64,000 nt of DNA. Source: Ruminococcaceae bacterium R-25. Its GTDB lineage: Bacteria; Bacillota; Clostridia; Saccharofermentanales; Saccharofermentanaceae. The stretch lies in assembly GCA_003149065.1 (NCBI GenBank), contig QGFZ01000003.1, forward strand, positions 248,001 through 312,000, in the 5' to 3' direction. Numbering within the stretch: the stretch's first letter is position 1; every line of letters starts with the position of its first letter. The position numbers and the translations under genes are program-made. Below, piece by piece: positions 1 to 8,436 of this stretch. The notes under the pieces were generated by a model. The model saw nothing but the letters and a program-made list of their open reading frames with translations, ran no database searches and was not told the origin of the DNA.

Positions 1-113
1 CCTGCAACGCTAAGAACGCTGCCGGTCTCTTCGCTCAGAAGGACATCAACGGCGGTCTCGTAGGTGGTGCTTCCCTCAAGGCTGAGGATTTCTCCATCAT
101 CTGCAACGCATAA
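1..113 (+). CDS. tpiA: Triosephosphate isomerase, C-terminal end (partial)
   Basis: The window opens inside a gene. Reading from base 3 gives 36 codons before a TAA stop. The peptide contains [20 protein letters not shown], the very conserved phosphate-binding end of triosephosphate isomerase (GGLVGGASL). The enzyme interconverts dihydroxyacetone phosphate and glyceraldehyde 3-phosphate in cytoplasmic glycolysis. The catalytic Lys, His and Glu lie upstream, outside the window. A strong terminator follows 27 bases after the stop, so this is the last gene of its transcript, probably a glycolytic operon. Confidence 0.93.
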   Translation, partial: CNAKNAAGLFAQKDINGGLVGGASLKAEDFSIICNA

Positions 114-139
114 GTTGAATTAAAACTGATTGGTTTATG

Positions 140-170
140 GCCCGCGCTCTTTTGAGTGCGGGCTTTTTTT
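140..170 (+). terminator. Rho-independent terminator of tpiA
   Basis: A ten-pair GC-rich stem (140-149 with 154-163, one G-U pair) around a TTTT loop is followed by seven T residues. It closes the tpiA transcript. Confidence 0.92.
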
Positions 171-177
171 GTGCATT

Positions 178-205
178 ACAAAAGGGCGCCCATGGGGCGC
201 CCTTT
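178..205 (-). terminator. Terminator of the nfnAB operon
   Basis: A perfect 11-bp inverted repeat (AAAGGGCGCCC, 181-191, with 195-205) has a 3-nt loop. On the minus strand it is followed by TTTT. It lies 20 bases beyond the stop of the 464-residue gene, so tpiA and nfnAB converge on back-to-back terminators. Confidence 0.85.
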
Positions 206-224
206 GCTTTAAGTGCTTATTTGA

Positions 225-1619
225 TCACTGCTTCGACAGATACTCGTCGATGCCCTTTGCTGCAGCCTTGCCCGCACCCATTGCGAGGATTACCGTAGCA
301 GCGCCTGTTACGGCGTCACCGCCTGCGAAAACACCGGCTCTGGAGGTCATCTCAGACTCGTTGACCACGATGCCGCCTTTTCTGTTGACCTCAAGTCCTG
401 CCGTTGTCTTCTTGATAAGAGGGTTAGGTGATGTGCCGAGCGACATGATGACCGCATCGCACTCGATAGTGAACTCGGAACCTTCAACAGGTACAGGTGA
501 TCTTCTGCCGGAAGCGTCAGGCTCGCCCAATTCCATTCTGATGCATGTGCATCCCTTTACCCAGCCGTTTTCATCTGCGACGATCTCGACAGGATTTGTA
601 AGGAGGTCGAAAATAATGCCTTCTTCTTTTGCGTGATGGACTTCTTCAGCACGTGCGGGAAGCTCAGCTTCTGATCTTCTGTATACGACGTGGACTTCAG
701 CGCCAAGTCTCTTTGCAGTACGTGCAGCGTCCATTGCGACGTTGCCGCCGCCAACGATGACTGCCTTCTTTGCTCTCATGATAGGTGTTCTCGAATCAGG
801 TGAGAAAGCGCCCATGAGGTTGGATCTTGTGAGATATTCATTAGCGGAGAACACGCCCAATGCCTGCTCGCCGGGGATATTCATGAAGCGGGGAAGACCG
901 GCGCCGGAGCCGATAAATACGGCAGAGAAGCCCTCTTTTTCGAAAAGGTCATCGATAGTGAGCGAACGTCCAATGACTGCGTCAGTCACGATCTTAACAC
1001 CTAATTCCTTAATGTTCTCGACTTCTTTTGCAACTACCTTCTCCTTGGGGAGACGGAATTCGGGGATGCCGTAAACGAGAACGCCGCCTGCCTTGTGCAG
1101 AGCTTCGAAGATAGTTACGTCATAGCCCATCTTTGCGAGGTCTCCGGCGCATGTAAGACCTGAAGGACCTGCACCGATGACGGCTACTTTCTTGCCTTTT
1201 TTGACCATGTCAGCAGGAAGCTGGGGCTTGATGCCCATTTCTTTTGCAGAGTCAGCAACGAATCTCTCGAGGCGTCCTATAGATACTGCCTCGCCCTTAA
1301 CTCCTCTTATGCACTGAGCCTCGCACTGTGTCTCTTGGGGGCATACACGGCCGCATACGGCGGGAAGGGAAGATGAGAAGGAGATAACGTTATATGCGCC
1401 CTCTACGTCGCCGTCCTTGAGCTTAGCGATGAAGCCCGGAATGTTAATGGATACAGGGCATCCCTGCATACAGCGCGCATTTTTGCAGTTAAGGCAGCGG
1501 GATGCTTCCAGAACTGCTTCTTCTTTAGTATATCCGAGGCATACCTCGTCGAAATTCGTGGCACGGATCTGAGGATCCTGCTCAGAAACCGGTACTTTCT
1601 TCATTACATCAAAATCCAT
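225..1619 (-). CDS. nfnB: NADPH-binding large subunit of NfnAB (GltD-like)
   Basis: This 464-residue GltD-type flavoprotein has two N-terminal [4Fe-4S] cysteine clusters (CLNCKNARCMQGC near residue 45 and CGRVCPQETQC near 90). An FAD-binding GAGPSG motif lies near residue 150 and an NADPH-binding GGGNVAMD motif near 290. The glutamate synthase large subunit is absent. Instead the gene follows a ferredoxin-NADP-reductase-like gene by 13 bases, the order of NfnAB (NADH-dependent ferredoxin:NADP+ oxidoreductase). NfnB would hold the site where NADPH and reduced ferredoxin exchange electrons, in the cytoplasm. A sulfide-dehydrogenase (SudAB) label would describe the same architecture. The pairing, more than the sequence alone, decides the call. 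Confidence 0.85.
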   Translation of the reverse strand: MDFDVMKKVPVSEQDPQIRATNFDEVCLGYTKEEAVLEASRCLNCKNARCMQGCPVSINIPGFIAKLKDGDVEGAYNVISFSSSLPAVCGRVCPQETQCEAQCIRGVKGEAVSIGRLERFVADSAKEMGIKPQLPADMVKKGKKVAVIGAGPSGLTCAGDLAKMGYDVTIFEALHKAGGVLVYGIPEFRLPKEKVVAKEVENIKELGVKIVTDAVIGRSLTIDDLFEKEGFSAVFIGSGAGLPRFMNIPGEQALGVFSANEYLTRSNLMGAFSPDSRTPIMRAKKAVIVGGGNVAMDAARTAKRLGAEVHVVYRRSEAELPARAEEVHHAKEEGIIFDLLTNPVEIVADENGWVKGCTCIRMELGEPDASGRRSPVPVEGSEFTIECDAVIMSLGTSPNPLIKKTTAGLEVNRKGGIVVNESEMTSRAGVFAGGDAVTGAATVILAMGAGKAAAKGIDEYLSKQ

Positions 1620-1632
1620 TATCTTATCCCCC

Positions 1633-2511
1633 TTATGAGCACATGCCGCAGCCGCCGCTGTGTGTGTCGCCTTCGGTGAGCCTCAACATGAGCTCGCCTT
1701 CCTGAGTCTTATAAAGGCGTGAACGCTGCAGTGCCTGGTCGAAATCGACTTCGTGGCCGTCGAATTCAGGTCCGTCAACACAGGCGAACTTGACCTGGCC
1801 GCCGACTAAGAGTCTGCATGCGCCGCACATTCCGGTGCCGTCGACCATGATGGTATTCATGGAAACGATGGTGTGAATGCCAAGTTGTTTTGTGAGCTGG
1901 CAGGCAAACTTCATCATGATGACAGGTCCTATTACGACGCAGTGGTCGTAGCGGACGCCTTCATCCCAGAGCTTCTGAAGAGCGACGCAGACATTGCCGT
2001 GGATTCCGTATGAACCGTCGTCAGTTGCAAAATAGAGATTCTTTGTGACTGCCTTCATCTCATCTTCGAAAATGAGGAGATCCTTGGTCCTTGCACCCTG
2101 GATACAGTCGACATCGATGCCGTTATCGTGGAGCCACTTGAGCTGGTTATAAACAGGTGCCGTTCCGACACCGCCGGCAATGAAGAGGATCTTCTTAGCC
2201 TTAAGTTCTTCTATTGAGAGGTCGCAAAGGTCTGAAGGGTTGCCCAAGGGGCCTACGACGTCTGCAAAACACTCGCCTTCATTCATTCTGCTCATGCGCT
2301 CGGTCTCAGCGCCTACCGTCTGATAGACGATCGTGATGAGGCCGTTTTCGCGGTCAAAGTCGCAAACGGTTAACGGGATCCTCTCGCCGTCCTTGTCAGC
2401 CCTTACGATCAGGAACTGGCCGGGCATTGCTTTGTTTGCCACGAGCGGAGCTTTTATTACCATGAGAAAGACCTTGGGTCCAAGGCACTTTTTAGTTACT
2501 ATCTCAAACAT
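1633..2511 (-). CDS. nfnA: FAD/[2Fe-2S] small subunit of NfnAB
   Basis: This 292-residue ferredoxin-NADP-reductase-like protein has an N-terminal flavin barrel and a nucleotide-binding GGVGTAP motif near residue 115. A C-terminal [2Fe-2S] cysteine set (MCGACRLLVGGQVKFAC) lies near residues 220-240, with a Cys-rich tail ending in GGCGMCS. This layout matches NfnA, which oxidises NADH and bifurcates electrons to ferredoxin and, through NfnB, to NADP+. The ATG at 2511 has an AGGAGG site 8 bases upstream. It is the first gene of a two-gene operon. A dihydroorotate dehydrogenase electron-transfer subunit (PyrK) is related, but no pyrD is nearby. Confidence 0.85.
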   Translation of the reverse strand: MFEIVTKKCLGPKVFLMVIKAPLVANKAMPGQFLIVRADKDGERIPLTVCDFDRENGLITIVYQTVGAETERMSRMNEGECFADVVGPLGNPSDLCDLSIEELKAKKILFIAGGVGTAPVYNQLKWLHDNGIDVDCIQGARTKDLLIFEDEMKAVTKNLYFATDDGSYGIHGNVCVALQKLWDEGVRYDHCVVIGPVIMMKFACQLTKQLGIHTIVSMNTIMVDGTGMCGACRLLVGGQVKFACVDGPEFDGHEVDFDQALQRSRLYKTQEGELMLRLTEGDTHSGGCGMCS

Positions 2512-2559
2512 CCTATTTCCTCCTTATCAGGAATGGTAATGGAATAATCCTCTCAACTT

Positions 2560-2589
2560 GTATGTTACCATACCAGTACAAATATTATA
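2560..2589 (-). promoter_or_regulatory. Probable nfnAB promoter (-10) with a small palindrome
   Basis: On the minus strand a TATAAT box lies at 2589-2584, about 75 bases before nfnA. A GTATG/CATAC palindrome (2560-2573) lies just downstream, where an operator could overlap the transcription start. No good -35 box is visible, so confidence is modest. Confidence 0.4.
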
Positions 2590-2740
2590 AACCATTTAAC
2601 TTTCTTATTGTTTTCTAATTTTAAGGAAAATCGCATTATTGTAAAGAGCATGCTTTTTTCGAAAAATGCAGCCCGAAAAAGATGATAGAATATTAAATAT
2701 AGTTCTTATAAAGGATTCTGGCGGCTTATGGAGGCGGAAG

Positions 2741-3472
2741 ATGTATTTTTATTTGGGTGACTTCAGCGGTTTGTTTTATTTGCTCGCGATCGGCATCATG
2801 ATCTGGAGCCTGATCGTCAGGGGAAGGCTCAACAGTCTTGTTAAGAAGTACAGTGACATTCCTGTCGCCAGCGGCAAGGATGCCAATACATGCGTCCGGG
2901 AGATGCTTGCCTCAAATGAGGTCTATGGCGTTACCATACAGGCAACAAGCGGCGAGATGACAGATAACTACAATCCGAAGCAGGAGACGATCAATCTTTC
3001 CGAAACCACTTACGGTAAGAATTCGATCACGGCAGTTGCTGTTGCTGCGCATGAGTGCGGTCACGCATGCCAGGCACATTCGAGTATGGCGCTTTATAAA
3101 GTCCGTCAGTTAATCGCTCCGGTTGCGGGTATAACATCCAAAATAAGCGTATGGATAACTATCATCGGCGTCGTCATCATGTATGCTGCCAGATCACTTG
3201 AAATGAGCAACATGGGCTACTATATCAGCACATTAGGCATCGTTCTCTATTCAATAGTATTTATCTTCTATCTTGTTACGCTCCCGATCGAGCGCGATGC
3301 GAGCAGAAGAGGCCTTAAGGCAATGAGGGAATACGGCTGGGTATCCGATGACCAGTACAAAGCTGCAAAGAAAGTACTCTGGGCAGCAGGTGACACATAT
3401 GCCGTTGCGCTGGCGAGTGCGGCGCTTACGCTTTTGAGACTTCTTCTCATGAGAGGAAGAAGGAGAAGATAA
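2741..3472 (+). CDS. YugP-type membrane zinc metallopeptidase
   Basis: This 243-residue protein carries a zinc-protease HECGH motif (His104, Glu105, His108) between hydrophobic segments, with one membrane span near residues 8-27 and more between 130 and 185. This is the layout of the YugP/DUF2268-like neutral zinc metallopeptidases, membrane proteins of unknown substrate. I chose ATG 2741 because GGAGG ends 6 bases before it. An upstream in-frame ATG at 2666 would add 25 hydrophilic residues without a ribosome binding site. The C terminus is very basic (RGRRRR). The next gene follows after 14 bases and is probably cotranscribed. Confidence 0.82.
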   Translation: MYFYLGDFSGLFYLLAIGIMIWSLIVRGRLNSLVKKYSDIPVASGKDANTCVREMLASNEVYGVTIQATSGEMTDNYNPKQETINLSETTYGKNSITAVAVAAHECGHACQAHSSMALYKVRQLIAPVAGITSKISVWITIIGVVIMYAARSLEMSNMGYYISTLGIVLYSIVFIFYLVTLPIERDASRRGLKAMREYGWVSDDQYKAAKKVLWAAGDTYAVALASAALTLLRLLLMRGRRRR

Positions 3473-3486
3473 AAGGAGGATCCCTT

Positions 3487-4449
3487 ATGGCACAGCTCAA
3501 CCCGCAGAGAATGGCATTTGTAAGTTCCATTGGAAACGGTTACAAGACAGTGGGATTCTTTTATCACTCATCTGCACCTGAGATTAAAGGTGTCGTACAG
3601 ATCTGTCATGGAATGGCAGAGTATGTAAAACGCTACGAAGAGATGATCTTAGAGTTCAACGAGGCAGGCTACCACGTTTGTGGAATGGACATGCCGGGCC
3701 ATGGTGAGACATATCAATTAAATAAAGAAAACGGCTATCCGAAGGGTTATTTCGGCGGCGGCAAGGAACCATGGAGAGTGCTCCTGACAGATGTTATGGG
3801 CTTTCATGAATATGCCGAAAAGCGTTTTGGCAGGGAAGGCCTCAAGTATATCCTGTACGGCCATTCGATGGGTTCATTTGTCGCAAGGTCGATCTTTTCG
3901 ACACCAAGATACAACAGACAGTTTGACGGTTATGTTTTCGCATCTACAATGGGTCCCAATCCGGCAGTAGGAATGGGAAAGGCTCTGGCAGGATTAGGCT
4001 GTGTCTTCGGGAAAAAGGCAAAGAACGGACTTCTGAATGCAATAGCTTTCGGAAGCTACAACAAGCGCATCAAAAAGCCCAGAACGGCATGCGACTGGTT
4101 ATCGACGATCCCTGAAGAGGTCGACAAATATGTAAAAGATCCCATGTGCGGTTTTACATTCACTAGCGACGGTTTTAAGACGCTGTTCGGACTTGTAGGA
4201 TTTATCCAGAGTGAGGAAGCATATGCTCTTATTCCTGACCGTCCGTGCTTCTTTACCTATGGCGAAGATGACCCCGTCGGAAGCTACGGAGAAGGTGTCA
4301 GAAAAGTAATCGCCAGGATGCAGGAAGCAGGCGCTAATCTGAAGTCAAAGAGCTACGGCCCTTACCGTCACGAGATACAGAATGAACCCGTAAAGGAAGA
4401 GTATTTTAAAGATCTTATCGATTTCTTTGATTCGGTTCCCTTATCCTAA
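3487..4449 (+). CDS. Alpha/beta hydrolase, lysophospholipase-like
   Basis: A 320-residue cytoplasmic serine hydrolase of the Hydrolase_4/monoacylglycerol lipase group. It shows the oxyanion-side HGMAEYVKRY motif near residue 39, the nucleophile elbow GHSMGS near residue 125, an acidic residue in the GEDDPVG segment near 260, and a late His in YRHE near 298. AGGAGG lies just before the ATG at 3487. The likely substrate is a lysophospholipid or monoacylglycerol, but family members vary. Its 3' end overlaps the convergent GH31-like gene by 9 bases. Confidence 0.8.
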   Translation: MAQLNPQRMAFVSSIGNGYKTVGFFYHSSAPEIKGVVQICHGMAEYVKRYEEMILEFNEAGYHVCGMDMPGHGETYQLNKENGYPKGYFGGGKEPWRVLLTDVMGFHEYAEKRFGREGLKYILYGHSMGSFVARSIFSTPRYNRQFDGYVFASTMGPNPAVGMGKALAGLGCVFGKKAKNGLLNAIAFGSYNKRIKKPRTACDWLSTIPEEVDKYVKDPMCGFTFTSDGFKTLFGLVGFIQSEEAYALIPDRPCFFTYGEDDPVGSYGEGVRKVIARMQEAGANLKSKSYGPYRHEIQNEPVKEEYFKDLIDFFDSVPLS

Positions 4450-6732
4450 GCTGATAACGAGTTCGTTGCTCAGGAATTCGATCGATGTACCGTAACTGAG
4501 TTTTTCAGGAACGGATTCAGACAGACCTACAACATTGAAGATTCCGGAGAGGATGAGATGCTTTGTGCCGCCCAGATTCTGCGTGCGGATAGTTATCTTG
4601 TTTCCGGTAACTTCTGCCTGAATGATGCCGGAACCCTGGCCGCCGTTAGCGAAGACTTCGCAGACTGCAGGAGTTCCCTGGCTTAGGCCGAAGCATGTGA
4701 ATGTGAGATTATCGAGTGAACCGATGCCGCTGTTGGACTCGGGCGTTCTCGTAGGTATGATCGAGTTGGGGCGTACGAAAACAGGAACGGAATTGGAGAT
4801 CGACTTGCGCGTGATGAAGCGGGGTCCCTGTACCTTTTCGTGAGTCATGAAATCTGTCCAGATGCCTGAAGGAATATAGACTCTGACATTATCGTTAGGC
4901 GAAACGATAGGAGTTACAAGGAGTGATGCTCCGAGCATATATTCCGAATCGATCGTTTCGGCCACAGGGTCGCCGGTAAATTCCAAAGCCATGGCGCGGA
5001 TGACGGGTGTTCCGTATTTGACGCTCTCGCAGAGGCTTGAATAGTTGTAAGGAGCAAGGCCAGTTCTGATTGCAGAGAAAGCCTTGATGGAATCTAAAGA
5101 CCTCGCATTTTCGAGGAACTTCAGAGTACCTTTGAATCTTGCGTGGGGAACGAAAGCCGCAAATCCGACGTAGCGGTCGAAAAGCTTCGGGTCGTTTAAT
5201 TCCTGCTCGGGAATATCGATGTTAATTCCGCCAAAGCCGGTAAGACCATATGAGATGGCATTCTTGATCGCTGCATTAAGATCGGAATAATCAGCCTTCA
5301 AAGTCGTGTAGATGTTGCTGTAAGGTGACTGCTGGTCGCCTGAACTGATGGAGTCTGAGATTATGAACGATCCTAAGCGTCCGCGCTCTCTTGCCGATAC
5401 ATCGCTCAATGCTGAATTGAGGATGCTAGTGAAGTTCAGGAGATAATCCGGCTTGCCGCAGGCCTTTTCGAAAGCCTGTGTCATGAAATATGTATAGTTG
5501 GATTCGAAAACCGAGAAACCTTCTCTTGCGAGAGCCGAACATGCGTTAATGAACCAGGATCTTGCCTCGGGAATATTTAGGTCGAGCATTGCAACGCCGC
5601 CCTTTTCTGCATCACAGAGAACAGCTCTTCCGTCAGGGAAAGATACCAGCAATCCCGAGTCAAGGAGTTCTATGAATTCAGGAGCTCTCTCGGATACGAA
5701 AGGTATTACGGAAAGACCTGTGATGATGCCCATATCTGCGAGAGCTTTTGTAAAGCCTGCAGGATCAGGGAATCTTACTGAGTCGAAAGTAAAACCGTAA
5801 GGAGCATAGTCCGGACGCCATGAGTTGCCTATCCAGAGTTCCTTGATGTTAAGACCTGCGCTCTTTGCATTTCTGACTGCATCAAGGATCTGTTGTGCAG
5901 TCAGTTTTTCATCGTCGTTCAGAGCAACTGCTATTCCGCCTGTAGCGTAAGAAAGAGCGGGAATGCGGCCGTTAAGCTGGCTGAATACTTCGAGGATCTG
6001 CATAGACGTGTCGCCTGCGATGATGCTGTATTCCAATTCCTCGCCTTCGACTTCGAACTTCAATGAACCGCTGTCAGAACCTACGTCGAAAGTAACAGGA
6101 CGGTTAGTGTTTACGAAAAGACCGTATTTGGAACCTGAGAGGATGAACGGAATATGTTCGGCGCCTGCTCTGGAATCAATGGTGTTGCACTTTACGATCT
6201 GTCCGTTGCGGATTATCGAAGCGCCCGCACCGCCAAGACCATATAAGCTCTCCTTCGGCTTGAGGTCGATAGAAGCGCCCAGGATAGCGTTGAGAGAAAG
6301 CGTGTAGTAGCTCTCGGAACCGGAATCTGTCTTGTAGTAGATCGGCATATTGGAGTTCTGGGAAAGAAGCTCGGAACCGCAATAGTAGAATTTGATCTCA
6401 AAGATCTTCTTGCTGATCCTTGCCTCGAGATGGCCGCTCTTGAAAATGAAGTAGTCACCTGTATCGTCCAGTGTTCCAAATCCGGAAGGCGCGAGTTCGA
6501 TTACTGAATATCCCTTTGTTCTGGGTTCTGCGTGATGGCTCAATACTTTTATGGAGATAATGTTATTGGCAGGAGAGAAGACTGATACCGTTATTCTGCC
6601 TTTTGCATCTTTGAAGCAGTCTTTGCAGCCGGCAAGAGATTCGGAAAATGCCTGGCAGTCACATCCGATGCGGAGTGTGTTGTCGACATAATAGACAGAA
6701 TCGATCTGGTAAGGTTTTCTCGTGAAGAACAT
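4441..6732 (-). CDS. GH31-like glycoside hydrolase with altered active site
   Basis: A 763-residue protein without signal peptide. After an N-terminal beta domain, a TIM barrel of GH31 type (alpha-glucosidase/alpha-xylosidase) is recognisable from FTFDSVRFPDP near residue 320, the IPFVSERAPEF strand near 350, and GLTGFGGINID near 515. A C-terminal beta sandwich follows. In YicI-like enzymes the nucleophile lies in a strand read as FKTD; here the matching strand reads FESN, with Asn412 where the catalytic Asp is expected. The loop around the acid/base also looks shortened. The protein may therefore be a non-hydrolysing binder or have an unusual mechanism. The ATG at 6732 has a GGAGGG site 5 bases upstream. 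Confidence 0.72.
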   Translation of the reverse strand: MFFTRKPYQIDSVYYVDNTLRIGCDCQAFSESLAGCKDCFKDAKGRITVSVFSPANNIISIKVLSHHAEPRTKGYSVIELAPSGFGTLDDTGDYFIFKSGHLEARISKKIFEIKFYYCGSELLSQNSNMPIYYKTDSGSESYYTLSLNAILGASIDLKPKESLYGLGGAGASIIRNGQIVKCNTIDSRAGAEHIPFILSGSKYGLFVNTNRPVTFDVGSDSGSLKFEVEGEELEYSIIAGDTSMQILEVFSQLNGRIPALSYATGGIAVALNDDEKLTAQQILDAVRNAKSAGLNIKELWIGNSWRPDYAPYGFTFDSVRFPDPAGFTKALADMGIITGLSVIPFVSERAPEFIELLDSGLLVSFPDGRAVLCDAEKGGVAMLDLNIPEARSWFINACSALAREGFSVFESNYTYFMTQAFEKACGKPDYLLNFTSILNSALSDVSARERGRLGSFIISDSISSGDQQSPYSNIYTTLKADYSDLNAAIKNAISYGLTGFGGINIDIPEQELNDPKLFDRYVGFAAFVPHARFKGTLKFLENARSLDSIKAFSAIRTGLAPYNYSSLCESVKYGTPVIRAMALEFTGDPVAETIDSEYMLGASLLVTPIVSPNDNVRVYIPSGIWTDFMTHEKVQGPRFITRKSISNSVPVFVRPNSIIPTRTPESNSGIGSLDNLTFTCFGLSQGTPAVCEVFANGGQGSGIIQAEVTGNKITIRTQNLGGTKHLILSGIFNVVGLSESVPEKLSYGTSIEFLSNELVISLG

Positions 6733-6834
6733 ATTATCCCTCCAATAAAAGCGCGATTGATAATGCGTTTGATTACAAACAAATTCATTATATCCAAACT
6801 GTATCGTTTATATTATTTCAAGAATATGACGATT

Positions 6835-6876
6835 CTAATTGCTATACTCATCGCTACGCTCTGATATAGCAATTAG
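6835..6876. repeat. Long inverted repeat between divergent genes
   Basis: CTAATTGCTATA (6835-6846) and its exact complement (6865-6876) form a 12-bp stem with an 18-nt loop. It lies between the start of the GH31-like gene (minus) and cca (plus). No T-run follows on either strand, so it is not a classical terminator. A further GCAAC/GTTGC pair lies at about 6879-6902. It could be an operator or a dispersed intergenic repeat. Confidence 0.7.
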
Positions 6877-6910
6877 CTCGCAACCCTTGCAAGCAAGTTG
6901 CTCGCCACAA

Positions 6911-6919
6911 TGCTATTAT
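6911..6919 (+). promoter_or_regulatory. Extended -10 promoter directly before cca
   Basis: TGCTATTAT fits the extended -10 pattern TGnTATAAT with one mismatch. The expected start point, about 7 bases on, coincides with the cca ATG at 6926. No ribosome binding site separates them, so the mRNA may be leaderless. Confidence 0.5.
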
Positions 6920-6925
6920 ATTTCT

Positions 6926-8311
6926 ATGAATGAGCGTCCCGTCACAGCAGACAGGATCCCGGCTTACGTAGGAAGGATCCTTGAATTGATCGAAAACGAA
7001 GGTCACAAGGCTTATGTGGCCGGCGGTGCCGTGCGCGATATCGTTCTGGGAAAGACACCGCACGACTACGATGTGGCGACTTCCGCAAAACCGGAAGAAA
7101 CATTGGACATCTTCAAAAGAGCAGGATTGGATTATTTCGATAACGGAATAAAACACGGAACGGTTACTGCCATAACAGAAGACGGAAACATCGAAGTTAC
7201 AACTTTCAGAGAAGACGGTTCCTACTCGGATTTAAGAAGACCAGATGAAGTATCTTTCAAGACAACGATAGAAGAAGATGTCAGGCGAAGAGACTTCACG
7301 ATAAACGCAATGTACATGGATGCCTACGGCGTTATCCATGATCCTGAAGGCGGACAGTCCGATGCCGCAAAACACCTCATAAGAACAGTAGGCAAACCCG
7401 AAGAACGTTTTGAAGAAGATGCATTGAGGATCTTAAGAGGTATCAGGTTCTGTTCCAAATTAGGTTTTGACATAGAACCCGGAACGCTCCTTGCGATGGA
7501 AACTCATTGCGAAGAATTAAAGAAGATCTCAGAAGAAAGGATCGCTGTAGAGCTTCTCGGAATAGTAACAGGCAGATATGCGCCTCAGGCGATCAGGACC
7601 GGTTGGAAGGTTTTAAGCGTAATTGTTCCCGAGATTGCTGTATGCAGGGGCTTTGACCAGAGATCCGCATATCATGACAGGGATGTTTTCGAGCACACGC
7701 TCGACGTGTTATCGGAGATCCCTTTTGTTGAAGATCAGGGAAGAGATCCGGAACTTGCTATGGCAGCACTCTTCCATGATCTGGGAAAGCCTGAATGTTT
7801 CACTATTGATGAAGAAGGCATTGGCCATATGAAAGGCCATCCGGTCGTAAGCGAACAGATCGCTTTAAGAGTTCTGACAGAACTTAAGTATCCGAAGCAG
7901 TTTACTTCCAACGTCTGTCTCCTTGTAAGGCTTCACGATTCTTATATGAAGCCTGAAAGGATCAGAGTTCATAAGTTTATGTGCAAATATCCCATGGAGA
8001 TCCTTGAAAAGCTCAAGGTCCTTCAGAGGGCGGATATCCTCGCGCATTCGCCTTTGGGACTTAACCGCTTAACACGCCTGGAAGAACTTAATAATATATC
8101 GGAAGAATTGAAAGCTTCAGGCGCTGTTTTCGATATTAAGGATCTTGCGATAGACGGAAAAGACATCATTGCTCTGGGCGTGAAGGAAGGTCCTGTTGTT
8201 GGGGAGATCTTAAAACAGGTCTTCGAACGCTATCTTGATGAGATGTGTCTTAACTCAAAGGATTCCTTGATTAATGAAGCCCGGAAGATCATTTCGACAA
8301 AATCAGTTTAA
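6926..8311 (+). CDS. cca: CCA-adding enzyme / poly(A) polymerase family tRNA nucleotidyltransferase
   Basis: A 461-residue class II nucleotidyltransferase. It has the GGAVRD motif near residue 30, the metal-binding DYDVAT near 45, RRDFTINA near 120, and the RFEEDALRILRGIRF helix near 165. An HD domain follows (ALFHDLGKP near 275), so it combines a CCA-adding head with a phosphohydrolase module as in the Clostridia/E. coli long form. It repairs or adds the 3' CCA end of tRNAs. I chose ATG 6926 because conserved homology begins there. There is no Shine-Dalgarno sequence; an extended -10 box sits right before it. An upstream in-frame ATG at 6839 lies inside the inverted repeat and is unlikely. 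Confidence 0.9.
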   Translation: MNERPVTADRIPAYVGRILELIENEGHKAYVAGGAVRDIVLGKTPHDYDVATSAKPEETLDIFKRAGLDYFDNGIKHGTVTAITEDGNIEVTTFREDGSYSDLRRPDEVSFKTTIEEDVRRRDFTINAMYMDAYGVIHDPEGGQSDAAKHLIRTVGKPEERFEEDALRILRGIRFCSKLGFDIEPGTLLAMETHCEELKKISEERIAVELLGIVTGRYAPQAIRTGWKVLSVIVPEIAVCRGFDQRSAYHDRDVFEHTLDVLSEIPFVEDQGRDPELAMAALFHDLGKPECFTIDEEGIGHMKGHPVVSEQIALRVLTELKYPKQFTSNVCLLVRLHDSYMKPERIRVHKFMCKYPMEILEKLKVLQRADILAHSPLGLNRLTRLEELNNISEELKASGAVFDIKDLAIDGKDIIALGVKEGPVVGEILKQVFERYLDEMCLNSKDSLINEARKIISTKSV

Positions 8312-8363
8312 TTGTTTGTAACAAATAGTTTAAAACGCACTCATAATTTCAATATTCTGGTGA

Positions 8364-8398
8364 TTGAATTGTCAAAAACTGCTCCCTTATAATGGGAG
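8364..8398 (+). promoter_or_regulatory. Promoter of the pilin-like gene with palindrome at -10
   Basis: TTGAAT (8364-8369) and TATAAT (8388-8393) are 18 bases apart. The -10 box is flanked by CTCCC and GGGAG, a perfect 5-bp inverted repeat that could be a repressor site. Transcription would start near 8400, about 37 bases before the ATG. Confidence 0.7.
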
Positions 8399-8436
8399 TA
8401 TCAGCAGAGAAGTTGATTCAAGGGAGTGTGATCTAT

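Noticed and set aside
225-1619. Glutamate synthase small subunit (GltD)
   Set aside because: The large GltB subunit is absent and the gene is paired with an NfnA-like flavoprotein. GltD homology is expected for NfnB.
49-1619. A real gene on the plus strand opposite nfnB (frames at 130-636 and 742-1074)
   Set aside because: They are antisense shadows of nfnB; the first also crosses both terminators at 140-205.
2666-2740. A longer N terminus for the zinc metallopeptidase
   Set aside because: The added 25 residues are hydrophilic and lack a ribosome binding site, whereas GGAGG precedes ATG 2741 and a membrane helix then follows at once.
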